In this document: piece after piece, positions 54,343 through 63,856 of the stretch
How the letters are laid out: every line of letters begins with the position of its first letter
Position numbering within the stretch: position 1 is the stretch's first letter
Position numbers and translations under genes: made by a program
Notes under the pieces: model-generated
The model's database searches: none
Seen by the model: only the letters and a program-made list of their open reading frames with translations
What the model was told of the DNA's origin: nothing
Assembly (NCBI RefSeq): GCF_013372285.1
Contig: NZ_CP054301.1
Coordinates: 854,001 to 918,000, forward strand
Source: Marinomonas primoryensis
GTDB taxonomy: Bacteria > Pseudomonadota > Gammaproteobacteria > Pseudomonadales > Marinomonadaceae
Reading direction: 5' to 3'
Length of the DNA stretch: 64,000 nucleotides

Positions 54343-56016
54343 ATGGATAATGTCCCTGCAGAACAATCGGAGCAAAAGCTCTATCTAGAGTTAGTTACCG
54401 GCTTTAACAAGCTGACGGTGATTCGTCAGCTTGCGTTAATGGTTGGTTTGGCTGCATCCATCGCAATAGGGTTGGCGGCTGTGTTATGGAGTAATGGCCC
54501 AGACTACAAACCTGTATTAAGTAGTATTACTGACTACAATGCAGATCAAATAGTAGAAATTCTTAGCGTTAACAATATTCCCTTTAAATTAGATCAAAAC
54601 ACAGGCGCTTTGCTTGTTGAGTCTGATTTTTATCATCAAGCTCGTCTTAAATTGGCGGGTTCAGGCATTGTTTCCGACAATATTGTTGGCATGGAAATAA
54701 TGGACCAGGAGCAAGGTCTTGGTACTTCTCAATTTGTCGAAACAACACGTTATCGACGAGGTCTTGAGGGTGAGTTAAGTCGAACTATCTCCAGTTTACA
54801 AAGTATTAAAAGTGCTCGAATTCACTTAGCAATACCAAAAGAATCTGTTTTTGTCCGAGATACTCGAAAGCCTTCTGCGTCTGTATTTTTAGAACTTTAC
54901 CCCGGACGGCGTTTGGACAAGAGTCAAGTTGAGGCGATTGTTAATTTAGTTGCTTCTAGTATTTCTCAGTTAAGTGATAAAGACGTCACTGTTGTTGATC
55001 AGCGCGGCACTTTATTGACAGAAAAAGACTCAGACTCTGAGTTGTCTGTGGCTGGGAAACAATTTGATTATGCTCGTAAAGTAGAAGAAGTTCTGTTGCA
55101 GAGAGTGAATAGCATTCTTGGCCCAGTTGTAGGGCAAGGGCGTTTTAAAGCAGAAGTATCAGCTGATGTTGATTTTACGGCAATCGAAAAAACCGCCGAG
55201 CAGTTTAACCCAGATTTATTGGCGCTACGCAGCGAACAAACATTAAAAGAAAATAGAGGGTCTGGAGCCAGCGCTAGTGGTATTCCAGGAGCACTTACGA
55301 ATCAGCCTCCAGGTGCGGTTACTATACCTGAAGCAGTGGATGAGAATGGCGCTCCGATAGGTGGTGGCTCAGGCTCGAAAAATGGTCAGTCTCGTGAAGA
55401 GACAACACGGAACTTTGAGCTAGATCGAAGTATTAGTTATACCAAACGACAGCAGGGGATGGTAAGGCGTTTATCTGTGGCGGTTGTGGTTGATGATTTG
55501 GTAAGTCTTAATCCTGATACTTCTGCGATTATACGTACACCTTGGAATGATGATGAGCTGGGGCGTTTAACGTTATTGGTTCGTGATGCTGTTGGTTATG
55601 ATCCATCACGTGGCGACAGTGTCAGTGTTATTAATTCGCCCTTTGCTATACCAGATCCAGTAGAAGCCGTTGCTGAAATTCCGTTTTATAAGCAGGCGTG
55701 GTTCTTGAGTTTGTTACAACCAACGTTAGTGGGGATATTTGTACTAATATTGCTATTAGTTGTTGTTCGTCCAATTTTGAAAGCGCTGAGTGATCAGAAT
55801 AAAATTGCGGTTGCTGATGATACTGAGGCCGCTATATTCTCGGATGAAACGGATGAGATTTCAGACGATCAGGTGTCACTTGTTAGTGCTGAAGATATAT
55901 TAGTGCCAGGTTCTCCAGAGAAGATTGATCGTCAATTAAATGCGATTCGCGGTCTAATTGCAGAAGAGCCAGAGCGTGTTGCTCAAGTGGTTAAACAATG
56001 GGTGATGGAAAAATAA
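54343..56016 (+). CDS. fliF: Flagellar MS-ring protein FliF
   Basis: This 557-residue inner-membrane protein forms the MS ring. It has TM1 at about 30-50, a periplasmic region with the ring-building motifs (YKPVLSSITDYNADQIVEIL, GLGTSQFVETTRYRRGLEGEL, SARIHLAIPKESVFVRD), and TM2 at about 457-478. The C-terminal cytoplasmic tail (QLNAIRGLIAEEPERVAQVV) binds FliG. It is followed directly by fliG, whose ATG comes right after the stop codon. Confidence 0.97.
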   Translation: MDNVPAEQSEQKLYLELVTGFNKLTVIRQLALMVGLAASIAIGLAAVLWSNGPDYKPVLSSITDYNADQIVEILSVNNIPFKLDQNTGALLVESDFYHQARLKLAGSGIVSDNIVGMEIMDQEQGLGTSQFVETTRYRRGLEGELSRTISSLQSIKSARIHLAIPKESVFVRDTRKPSASVFLELYPGRRLDKSQVEAIVNLVASSISQLSDKDVTVVDQRGTLLTEKDSDSELSVAGKQFDYARKVEEVLLQRVNSILGPVVGQGRFKAEVSADVDFTAIEKTAEQFNPDLLALRSEQTLKENRGSGASASGIPGALTNQPPGAVTIPEAVDENGAPIGGGSGSKNGQSREETTRNFELDRSISYTKRQQGMVRRLSVAVVVDDLVSLNPDTSAIIRTPWNDDELGRLTLLVRDAVGYDPSRGDSVSVINSPFAIPDPVEAVAEIPFYKQAWFLSLLQPTLVGIFVLILLLVVVRPILKALSDQNKIAVADDTEAAIFSDETDEISDDQVSLVSAEDILVPGSPEKIDRQLNAIRGLIAEEPERVAQVVKQWVMEK

Positions 56017-57030
56017 ATGAGTGATCCAGGCCAAGGTTCAGAATTGAGTTCGGTTGAGAAGGCGGCAGTGCTTCTTATGTCGTTAGGTGAATCAGATGCC
56101 GCCCAAGTCCTTAAACATATGGGGCCGAAAGAGGTTCAGCGGATTGGTTCTACAATGGCTCAGTTAGCCAATGTCCAGCGTCATCAAGTTGAAAAAGTGC
56201 TTGATGACTTTTTGGTTTTGGTTGGAGATCAGACTGGTTTAGGCTTAGGCGCTGATGGCTATATTCGTAATATGCTAAGAGAAGCGTTGGGCGAAGAGAA
56301 AGCCGGAAGTTTGATTGACCGAATTCTACTTGGAGGAAATACCACTGGTTTGGATACCCTTAAGTGGATGGAGTCACGAGCGGTTGCCGATGTTATTCGT
56401 TATGAACACCCTCAAATTCAAGCCATCGTTATTTCCTACCTTGATCCAGATCAGGCTGCTGATATTCTAGCCAACTTCGACGAGCGAGTCCGCTTGGATA
56501 TTGTATTACGCGTGGCTGCATTAGAGACGGTTCAACCTGCAGCATTGCTAGAGTTGAATAATATATTAGAACGTCAATTCTCTGGTAATCAGTCTACTCA
56601 ATCGACGACGATTGGTGGTATACGTACTGCGGCCAATATTATGAACTTTATTGACAGCTCAGTGGAATCTGAATTGATGGAGTCGATTCGTGATGTTGAT
56701 GAAGACTTAGCAAATACGATTCAAGATTTGATGTTTGTCTTTGATAACTTATTAGAGGTTGATGATCGCGGTATTCAAGTTATTCTGCGTGAAGTAGAAT
56801 CTGAGACCTTAATTCTTGCATTAAAAGGTGCGGATCCGGACATGCAGGAAAAAATCTTTAAGAATATGTCATCTCGCGCCGCCGATATGCTCAAAGATGA
56901 CTTAGAGGCAAAAGGACCTGTTCGTGTAAGCGAAGTAGAAGTTGCGCAAAAAGAAATACTGGCCGTTGCCAGACGCCTTGCTGATAATGGGGAAATTGTT
57001 CTCGGCGGCGGCGGCGAGCAGATGGTCTAA
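56017..57030 (+). CDS. fliG: Flagellar motor switch protein FliG
   Basis: This 337-residue rotor protein binds FliF at its N-terminus, FliM in the middle and the MotA stator at its C-terminus. It contains VEKAAVLLMSLGESDAAQVLKHM, the central IRYEHPQIQAIVISYLDPDQAA with the EHPQ motif, and the C-terminal torque helix LKGADPDMQEKIFKNMSSRAA with the conserved charged residues. The ATG directly follows the fliF stop. It ends in a glycine-rich tail. Confidence 0.97.
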   Translation: MSDPGQGSELSSVEKAAVLLMSLGESDAAQVLKHMGPKEVQRIGSTMAQLANVQRHQVEKVLDDFLVLVGDQTGLGLGADGYIRNMLREALGEEKAGSLIDRILLGGNTTGLDTLKWMESRAVADVIRYEHPQIQAIVISYLDPDQAADILANFDERVRLDIVLRVAALETVQPAALLELNNILERQFSGNQSTQSTTIGGIRTAANIMNFIDSSVESELMESIRDVDEDLANTIQDLMFVFDNLLEVDDRGIQVILREVESETLILALKGADPDMQEKIFKNMSSRAADMLKDDLEAKGPVRVSEVEVAQKEILAVARRLADNGEIVLGGGGEQMV

Positions 57031-57037
57031 TTAGAGT

Positions 57038-57847
57038 ATGTCTGATCAGAAAAAAGATAAAGACGAACGTAAGTTAACGGCTTATGAACGCTGGGAGCTT
57101 CCACATCTAGAAGATAATAAACCACGGAAGGATCACTCTGGCCCTGCTATTCTTGTGCAGAAAGAGGCTGTTGTTACTACGGAAGAAGTGGATCAAGATA
57201 CATTAGTCTATGAGCCTCTAACTGCTTCTCAGTTAGAGGAAATTCGCTCTGCTGCCTATGATGAGGGCTTCATTCAGGGTGAAGAAGATGGGCATAAAAA
57301 AGGCCATTCTGATGGCTTCGCGAAAGGCGAAGTGGATGGCTTCGAGAAAGGCCACGAAGAAGGTCATCTGTTGGGCGTTGAAGAAGGAAAGGTACAGGCT
57401 CGAGCTGAAGCTAAAATTCAGCTAGAAACGCTTGAAGCTTTGTTGGCGAATGTAGTCAAAGAAATAACTCTTCCGTTGGAAGAAAGTCGGGCCGCCGCTG
57501 AAAATATTTTGTATCAATCGATGACGAGAATCATCGAAAATGTATGTCTTTCAAAAATGGCTCAGGATGGGCATCAGGTATTAAAAGAGCAGCTTTCTAG
57601 GGTGTTTGATGAAATAGGTGAGTATGAAGGTCGTATAAAGCTGCGTCTTCATCCTGATGATGTTGCTATTTTAGATGAACTTGGCGTTAAAGAGCGATTA
57701 ACCTTACAGCTTGAGAACGATGATACGCTGATTAGCGGTGGTTTTGTCATTGACTCTAAATCCTTTCACATAGATGGGCGAGTTGAGCAGCGGCTAGAAG
57801 CGGTTTGCAGCGAACTTAGTCATCTTTCTCTATCAGATCAGGACTAG
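57038..57847 (+). CDS. fliH: Flagellar export regulator FliH
   Basis: This 269-residue soluble protein holds the export ATPase FliI in check and brings it to the export gate. It has a proline-containing N-terminus, then a run of about eight GxxxG repeats (about 75-125: [17 protein letters not shown] and onward), the hallmark helix-repeat of FliH. A C-terminal domain follows, with [13 protein letters not shown] and [16 protein letters not shown]. It lies 7 bases after fliG and 5 bases before fliI. Confidence 0.93.
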   Translation: MSDQKKDKDERKLTAYERWELPHLEDNKPRKDHSGPAILVQKEAVVTTEEVDQDTLVYEPLTASQLEEIRSAAYDEGFIQGEEDGHKKGHSDGFAKGEVDGFEKGHEEGHLLGVEEGKVQARAEAKIQLETLEALLANVVKEITLPLEESRAAAENILYQSMTRIIENVCLSKMAQDGHQVLKEQLSRVFDEIGEYEGRIKLRLHPDDVAILDELGVKERLTLQLENDDTLISGGFVIDSKSFHIDGRVEQRLEAVCSELSHLSLSDQD

Positions 57848-57852
57848 TCGCC

Positions 57853-59184
57853 GTGTCAACGATTGAAGAGCGATTAAGTAAACTTAGTGGAGTTTCTGTC
57901 GCATCCTTTCCTCCTCAACTTGAGGGGAAGGTAACTCGAATGGTTGGTCTGACCATGGAAGCGGTAGGTTGCGTTGTTGCATTGGGTGACCGTTGTTCTG
58001 TTCAAGTCCGAAAGAATCGATGGGTTGAGTCTGAAGTGGTTGGTTTTACTGGCGATTTAACCTATCTCATGCCAACCGAAGCGATTGAAGGTATTTCTCC
58101 TGGGGCGAGAGTTCGTCCATTACTGGGTGACAGTAAAATGCCTGTTGGCGATGAGTTGCTTGGTCGAGTGGTAAATGGGTTGGGTAAGCCTCTTGATGGT
58201 AAGGGGCCTATTAAAACTAAGGACTCAGTGACGCTACATGGCGATGTCATTAACCCATTACAACGTAAGCCAATTAGTGAGCCGTTGGATGTTGGCATCA
58301 AAGCCATCAATAGTCTACTAACAGTCGGAAAGGGCCAGCGATTAGGCCTTTTCGCCGGCAGTGGCGTGGGTAAAAGTATGTTGCTTGGCATGATGACCAA
58401 ATTTACCGAAGCGGATATTACCGTCGTTGGTTTAATTGGTGAGCGTGGTCGAGAAGTAAAGGAGTTTATTGATCAAATATTGGGTGAAGAAGGCCTTGCC
58501 CGTTCCGTTGTCGTTGCTTCCCCTGCTGATGATTCTGCGTTGATGCGTTTACGAGCCGCTATGCTGGCAACACGTATTGCAGAGTATTATCGTGATCAAG
58601 GCAAGAATGTGTTGTTGTTGATGGACTCTCTTACTCGCTATGCTCAAGCACAACGTGAAATAGCCTTGTCGGTAGGTGAGCCCCCAGCAACAAAAGGTTA
58701 TCCACCTTCTGTATTTTCAAAACTTCCTCAGCTGGTGGAGCGTGCCGGTAACGGCTGTGAAGGCAGTGGTTCGGTAACGGCGTTTTACACGGTATTAACC
58801 GAAGGCGATGATCAGCAAGACCCGATCGCGGATGCCTCTAGGGCGATTCTTGATGGTCACATTGTTTTGTCTCGGCGTTTAGCAGAAGAAGGGCATTATC
58901 CAGCCATCGATATTGAAGCCTCAATTTCTCGGGCCATGCCACACATAGTTAGTGAAGATCATTTGTATGGCGCAATGAGAGTGAAGCAGCTCTATTCTAA
59001 ATTTCAGCAGAATCAAGATCTTATTTCGGTTGGTGCGTACGCAAAAGGCAGCGACCCAGATCTGGATCAGGCCATTATTCAGATGCCTGAGATCCGAAAA
59101 TTTCTCCAGCAGTCTCTTACTGAGAGTTTCACTATTGATCAGAGCTTAGAGGCTTTGGTTACGGCAATGACAAAAGGGCAGTAG
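57853..59184 (+). CDS. fliI: Flagellum-specific export ATPase FliI
   Basis: This 443-residue F1-like ATPase of the type III export apparatus forms a hexamer at the base of the flagellum. It has Walker A AGSGVGKS (168-175), [47 protein letters not shown], and [21 protein letters not shown], all typical of FliI. The start is GTG 57853. It works with FliH and FliJ, encoded on either side. Confidence 0.97.
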   Translation: MSTIEERLSKLSGVSVASFPPQLEGKVTRMVGLTMEAVGCVVALGDRCSVQVRKNRWVESEVVGFTGDLTYLMPTEAIEGISPGARVRPLLGDSKMPVGDELLGRVVNGLGKPLDGKGPIKTKDSVTLHGDVINPLQRKPISEPLDVGIKAINSLLTVGKGQRLGLFAGSGVGKSMLLGMMTKFTEADITVVGLIGERGREVKEFIDQILGEEGLARSVVVASPADDSALMRLRAAMLATRIAEYYRDQGKNVLLLMDSLTRYAQAQREIALSVGEPPATKGYPPSVFSKLPQLVERAGNGCEGSGSVTAFYTVLTEGDDQQDPIADASRAILDGHIVLSRRLAEEGHYPAIDIEASISRAMPHIVSEDHLYGAMRVKQLYSKFQQNQDLISVGAYAKGSDPDLDQAIIQMPEIRKFLQQSLTESFTIDQSLEALVTAMTKGQ

Positions 59185-59237
59185 ACGATAGCTTGTAAAA
59201 AAGCCTATTATTTAGCTAATTTTCAAATGGGTCAGGC

Positions 59238-59672
59238 ATGAAAAAGTCACGACGAATGCAGATATTAGTCGATCTTGCTAAAGGTAAAGAAGACTCGGCT
59301 GCTCAGCAACTGGCTCGTGATAAAGCCAAAGTGCAACACGACCTGCAAAAATTGAGTGAATTGCGAGAGTACGCTGGGCAGTATGAATCAGAACGTAATC
59401 TTCTCGGTTTGAGTGCTTATCTGACAACGAATTATCAGCACTTTGTTGATCGAGTTCGCCAGGCGATTGTTCAGCAAGAATCCGCTGTTGGGCGATCTGA
59501 ACAGCAAGCAGATATGAGTATGCGTCGCTGGTTGCAAGCTAGGTCGAAAACCAAAAGTATGGATTGGTTGAAAGAGAAAAATCACAAAGCAGAGTTGGTT
59601 GTTGAGGAAAAGCAAGAGCAACGTCAAAGTGATGAATTTGCGATGCGTCGTTTTTTAGACAATATGCGATAG
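59238..59672 (+). CDS. fliJ: Flagellar export chaperone FliJ
   Basis: This 144-residue protein is nearly all helical and highly charged, with long coiled-coil segments (about 10-60 and 75-140), as in FliJ. Residues such as RRMQILVDLAKGKEDSAAQQLARD and the C-terminal EEKQEQRQSDEFAMRRF fit the family. FliJ acts as a stalk in the FliI ring and shuttles export chaperones. The call rests on length, coiled coil and position after fliI, because this family is weakly conserved. Confidence 0.9.
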   Translation: MKKSRRMQILVDLAKGKEDSAAQQLARDKAKVQHDLQKLSELREYAGQYESERNLLGLSAYLTTNYQHFVDRVRQAIVQQESAVGRSEQQADMSMRRWLQARSKTKSMDWLKEKNHKAELVVEEKQEQRQSDEFAMRRFLDNMR

Positions 59673-59722
59673 CGTTTAGAGGCTATTTAATACAGCAACT
59701 TAGCTTATTGTTAGGATGAAAT

Positions 59723-61609
59723 ATGGTGCGACTGGATAATGGACTGACCGATTTATCTTTGTCTGTTTCTCAGGTAGAAATAGCACTGCGTGATTATGCT
59801 TATTCCCCTCAGTTTGGTTTAGAAAAACTTCGTCTCGCTCTGCTTTCCATGCCAAAAAACACGGATTTAAATACCTCTAATAACGCTTATCATGATAGGT
59901 TTTCTTCTTTTCTTGATGCTGTTGATGGGCTTTTGGCATCAGGCTCTCCTTATTCGGAGTACTATCATACCGCGTTTTTTTCTGCGGCAGACGCGCTTTT
60001 TCAGGTTGCGATTGGAAGTCAGTTTGGCTTAGATCGCATGTTACAATTAGATCACCTTTTGTCTCTTGAGCGTTCCTGTTGGGTTGCTATTTTACCCTTG
60101 TCTGATGATAAAACACGCTCGCCAATGTATGTAGATTATGAAGCCCGATTAGTGGAGGTATCTGCCTCGACAGATCCAATTAGCGTAGATGTGTATTTGG
60201 AAGCGCTTTCTTCATCTGGACGTGTGTCGTTTCAACTGGACGCAATAAAGGGGGCTTTTTTAGAGGGGCGCTTTTTGCTTGCTAGTGTGCAGTCTCTTTC
60301 ATGGTTACAAGCTAGATTTCCTTTGCTTCAATGGCAGCAAGCCTTTGGCAATAATGAGGAAGAATCTTTAAAAGAGCTGTGTAAACTAAATTTTCTACCT
60401 CTCTTTCAAAACGTGTCTTTAAAAAGAGATTATCGCTATCGTCTTTTAGGCTTGTCTGAAGATCGTCTTAAAACACTATTTTATCAAATGTTTGGATCGC
60501 TTTTTCCTTCGGATTTATTCAATGTGGAGCAGCGAGACCGTTTTGTTCCAGCGTCGCAGAATGTCATACCGTTTGAATATGATGCAGGCGTTGCTTATTT
60601 TCCGATACGTCATGGTGGATCGGTTTATGTTGGTAGTGAGTCAATCAAGGGGGATGGTCAAAAACTATCGTATCTGGCGTGTTTAGGGCACGATTTCTTA
60701 TCTTATTTCTTGTATGAAATTGATACCAGTTTTGGGCGGTTTGTTTTTGATGAAGCTGAGTGTCTTGGGGCTTATGTTGTTTCTGAAAAAGACCTATTTG
60801 TTCTTGGTGGGGACCTATGGCTTGGTGTTGAAGGAGCGGTTAAAGCTCAAGTTGTTTTGGATATGCCTTTTTTATCGTCAAACGATACGGCTTACTGCAT
60901 TTTACCCAGATATATTGCGCAAGTGTTGGTGGTCAAACAGGGTGAATTATATTTTGCGGTACCTTATTCCACTCTTGATAAAATAGAAGGTGTTTGTTCC
61001 CGAATGCCAGCGCCCCATTCTTGGGTGAAAAATATTTGGCTTAATCCGCAAAATATACCTTTGTTAGAGCCTTGTCTGGTAAATATAGATGAACCCTCTC
61101 TGGAGTATGGCTGGCCCGAAGAAAATAAACCAACACATCCTTCCAAGAATGGTTATTATTTGGGGAGGGTCTGTGGCAGGATGTTTTGTGTGAAAGCGGA
61201 ATTAGTGTCGGCGCTATTACCTTATCAATCGCCTTTTTCGCTTACTTTTTTTGATGGGGGTGAACGGAATTTGGCGTCATTTATTATTAATGATGGATAT
61301 TGTTTTGATAAGGTTGTTTCCAAAATATTTTTGGATGGGTTGTTGAGTATGTCGCATGAAGTGCCTGGTTTTTCAGTCATTCTTGAATGTCTGGGAGAGT
61401 CAGTTGTACTGCCTTTTACCACTTGCGATTGGCGTACTTCACTACCAAGCGGAGAATACGTTAGGGAGTTTAGTTTACCTCCTAAACTAATAGGGGGTGA
61501 CGATGAAATGAGTCATTACTCTTCTATGCAAGATGACATTATTGTTATTGATAAAAAAAATTATTTATCCTTCGTTGCTGGCGTTTGGCCATCTTCATCA
61601 TTAGCTTGA
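59723..61609 (+). CDS. Large unknown protein with weakly CheW-like C-terminal repeats
   Basis: This 628-residue soluble protein has no signal peptide or membrane segment. Residues 1-115 are mostly helical. From about 395, YIAQVLVVKQGELYFAVPYS resembles the start of CheW folds. A second similar unit from about 476 (GYYLGRVCGRMFCVKAELVS, then NLASFIINDGYCFDKVV) looks like a repeat. No histidine kinase ATP-binding motif or Hpt histidine motif is clear. It has a good TTAGGATG ribosome site and lies 50 bases after fliJ, with the chemoreceptor-like gene following. A scaffold role in a chemosensory-like complex is speculative. The reading frame and base composition match its flagellar neighbours. 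Confidence 0.7.
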   Translation: MVRLDNGLTDLSLSVSQVEIALRDYAYSPQFGLEKLRLALLSMPKNTDLNTSNNAYHDRFSSFLDAVDGLLASGSPYSEYYHTAFFSAADALFQVAIGSQFGLDRMLQLDHLLSLERSCWVAILPLSDDKTRSPMYVDYEARLVEVSASTDPISVDVYLEALSSSGRVSFQLDAIKGAFLEGRFLLASVQSLSWLQARFPLLQWQQAFGNNEEESLKELCKLNFLPLFQNVSLKRDYRYRLLGLSEDRLKTLFYQMFGSLFPSDLFNVEQRDRFVPASQNVIPFEYDAGVAYFPIRHGGSVYVGSESIKGDGQKLSYLACLGHDFLSYFLYEIDTSFGRFVFDEAECLGAYVVSEKDLFVLGGDLWLGVEGAVKAQVVLDMPFLSSNDTAYCILPRYIAQVLVVKQGELYFAVPYSTLDKIEGVCSRMPAPHSWVKNIWLNPQNIPLLEPCLVNIDEPSLEYGWPEENKPTHPSKNGYYLGRVCGRMFCVKAELVSALLPYQSPFSLTFFDGGERNLASFIINDGYCFDKVVSKIFLDGLLSMSHEVPGFSVILECLGESVVLPFTTCDWRTSLPSGEYVREFSLPPKLIGGDDEMSHYSSMQDDIIVIDKKNYLSFVAGVWPSSSLA

Positions 61610-61624
61610 AAGTGATTATTGACT

Positions 61625-63517
61625 ATGAATACACAGCATTCACCTTTTGGTGCTCCAAGAAAAGAGCTGATTAATAGTCTGCAAAAAGGCGTTTTCGCCT
61701 TGTTGTTTATACTGTTATTGGCCTTTTCAGGCATGTACATGTTGATGACTATTAACTTGGAGCGGCAACATGCGCAGCAAGAAAAGCTAAGCGGGCTTTT
61801 GGAGTTGGTTCATAGTGCTGAAAAGCATTGGTTGGAATGGTTGTTGGTTGGTGATAAACAAATTTATAGCCAAAATAGTGTATTAGCTTCTTCCCCAAGT
61901 TATCTGCATCAGATGCTAGTGGGCGAATATCGCTTGATAAAAAATCATCTTGATGGTTTTGGGTTGATGTCTGATGTGGATGTGTCGGACTCGCTTATTT
62001 TGTTAAGTGGTCTTTCTCAAAAAGAGCTAGATTCTGTGCCTTTGACGGAAATAGAACGAGGCGCAGTGTATTCATCTTTTGAGTTTCTAGAAACGCTTGA
62101 TGATGCGCTTTTGCAAATTAGCGTTGATTTGGATTATGAGCGTCAGTTTTTTGTTGAAAGGTTGATTTGGGTTCCTGTGGTCATTTTTTTACTGATTGCT
62201 GTTATCGTCATGATGCTGACGGTTCGTTTTGGACGCCAATTACGGTCTGGGTTTTCTAGTCTTCATTATATTTTAGATCGCCATAAGCATGGTCATGTCT
62301 CGATACTCGCACCACGAAATGTGGTGGATGAATTTACTGATCTGAGTCATTTGGTCGATAGTGAATTGGCCTCAAGGAATTTCGATCTTGATCAACAGGG
62401 CGAGAACCTTAGCTTGATTGAGAAGGCCTTGTCTAAAGTGAATGATCCTTTTTTTGTAACGAATCATGAAGGGGATATTGTATGGTTGAGTGCAGGTGCT
62501 GAAAGGCTTTGGTTTAGAAATACATCTGTATTTGAGTCTCTGTTTGGTATCGATTCTGGTTTAGATGATCCAATTGGCGAGCGCGTTGCTGATTCTATTT
62601 TATTGTTAGATCAGGACTTGAAGTTGGATTTATCTGATGGCATTTTCTGGCTGAGTGTTGATCGTTTTATTTCTGGCTCGGACGTGGAGTCTGATAGTTT
62701 CCAGAGTATTATTTACATTCAATCAAAATCTGAAATGGCAGAGTTTGATGTTTTACATCACAGCCTGAAGTTGATGGAAAAAGATGTTTGGAATTCATCG
62801 ATTAGAATATTAAGGCAAGACTCTCCATATATAGGTTTTGCTAAATCATTAGAAATGGTGCGTCGAAAAGTAGTGATGCTCTTCGACTCTCTGAACCTTG
62901 TCTCTGAACGAACAAATAGCGTTGAAAAAATTACTAAACTACAACAAATAGCATCCCTAATTGACGAAAAAACAGACCACAATGAGCAATCAGAAAAAAA
63001 TATCGTTGTTAGTGAAGTGCCATTTGAAGGGTTTCAGGTTGAGCTAAATGATGTGGCTTGGCTGTCTGAACAAGTCCGAGATTCATTAATATTAGGGTAT
63101 GAACTTGTTTTACAGCGTTTAGCGTTGGTTGAGAAAGACTTATCCTCTAATGTATTTTTGTTGAGTGACGTCGATCGTTGCCTTAACGAGGTTAGGGCTG
63201 GAGTGTTGTCTAGTCTTGCCGCGACAGAGGGTGAAAGTGAAAAAGTCCGTCACCGTTTCGCTATCGATGTAGAGCATGATATTAGTAAGGTCCAAGATCA
63301 AATAGAAGGCATGAAGTCTATGGCGGCTTCAACCCTGTCACTGCTTGAGTCGGATCGTAGTGTTGGTGTGGCTCGTTTGAATAGAGCAAGAGAGTCTATC
63401 AATGAGATGATTGAGCAAATTCATGGGTTGATGACGAAAACGGCATCAAGTATTTCGGAAGATACGATTTATGACGTATCTATAGAAGAATCTAATGATG
63501 AGTGGGATGAGTTTTAA
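61625..63517 (+). CDS. Membrane PAS protein built like a chemoreceptor but without the signalling hairpin
   Basis: From ATG 61625 the protein has 630 residues. TM1 (about 22-43), a roughly 135-residue periplasmic helical domain, TM2 (about 181-201), a HAMP-like linker and a PAS domain (about 262-370: NDPFFVTNHEGDIVWLSAGAE) follow in order. The C-terminal half is helical and coiled-coil, but the MCP hairpin with its [18 protein letters not shown] motif is absent. The last five residues are EWDEF, which fits the xWxxF CheR/CheB tether of some receptors. The gene starts 15 bases after the previous one. Function unknown; the family is not recognised. Confidence 0.72.
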   Translation: MNTQHSPFGAPRKELINSLQKGVFALLFILLLAFSGMYMLMTINLERQHAQQEKLSGLLELVHSAEKHWLEWLLVGDKQIYSQNSVLASSPSYLHQMLVGEYRLIKNHLDGFGLMSDVDVSDSLILLSGLSQKELDSVPLTEIERGAVYSSFEFLETLDDALLQISVDLDYERQFFVERLIWVPVVIFLLIAVIVMMLTVRFGRQLRSGFSSLHYILDRHKHGHVSILAPRNVVDEFTDLSHLVDSELASRNFDLDQQGENLSLIEKALSKVNDPFFVTNHEGDIVWLSAGAERLWFRNTSVFESLFGIDSGLDDPIGERVADSILLLDQDLKLDLSDGIFWLSVDRFISGSDVESDSFQSIIYIQSKSEMAEFDVLHHSLKLMEKDVWNSSIRILRQDSPYIGFAKSLEMVRRKVVMLFDSLNLVSERTNSVEKITKLQQIASLIDEKTDHNEQSEKNIVVSEVPFEGFQVELNDVAWLSEQVRDSLILGYELVLQRLALVEKDLSSNVFLLSDVDRCLNEVRAGVLSSLAATEGESEKVRHRFAIDVEHDISKVQDQIEGMKSMAASTLSLLESDRSVGVARLNRARESINEMIEQIHGLMTKTASSISEDTIYDVSIEESNDEWDEF

Positions 63518-63547
63518 GGCTTGCCATTAAGATTCGAGGAGCAAGCT

Positions 63548-63850
63548 GTGGTTGAAAGTTTTTTTGATAAAAAAACAGAGTGCCTGACAATCAAAGTAAA
63601 AGGTCGTTTTGATTACAGCTGTCACAAAATGTTTAAAGAGGCTTTTACAGCGTCTAATGCGGTAAAATCTTATGAAGTTAACTTGGCTGAAGTGACATAC
63701 TTAGATAGTTCAGCTCTTGGCATGCTGCTGTTACTGAGAGATTATGCTGGTGGAGAGAAGGCTATGATTCGTTTGGTTCATGTGAAAGGTGTGGTTATTG
63801 ATACCCTTAAAATTGCGAATTTCCATCGGCTTTTTGACATCACTGAGTAG
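63548..63850 (+). CDS. STAS-domain protein (anti-sigma factor antagonist type)
   Basis: The start is set at GTG 63548, 7 bases after a GAGGAG ribosome site, giving 100 residues. The longer frame from TTG 63521 runs through that ribosome site. The STAS fold is clear: CLTIKVKGRFDYSCHKMFKEAF, then YEVNLAEVTYLDSSALGMLLLL, where DSSALG carries the serine that is phosphorylated in SpoIIAA-like proteins. In Pseudomonas a STAS protein and a response regulator with a PP2C phosphatase (HsbA/HsbR-like) control flagellar and biofilm output. A response-regulator gene follows 6 bases on. Confidence 0.9.
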   Translation: MVESFFDKKTECLTIKVKGRFDYSCHKMFKEAFTASNAVKSYEVNLAEVTYLDSSALGMLLLLRDYAGGEKAMIRLVHVKGVVIDTLKIANFHRLFDITE

Positions 63851-63856
63851 TCGATA

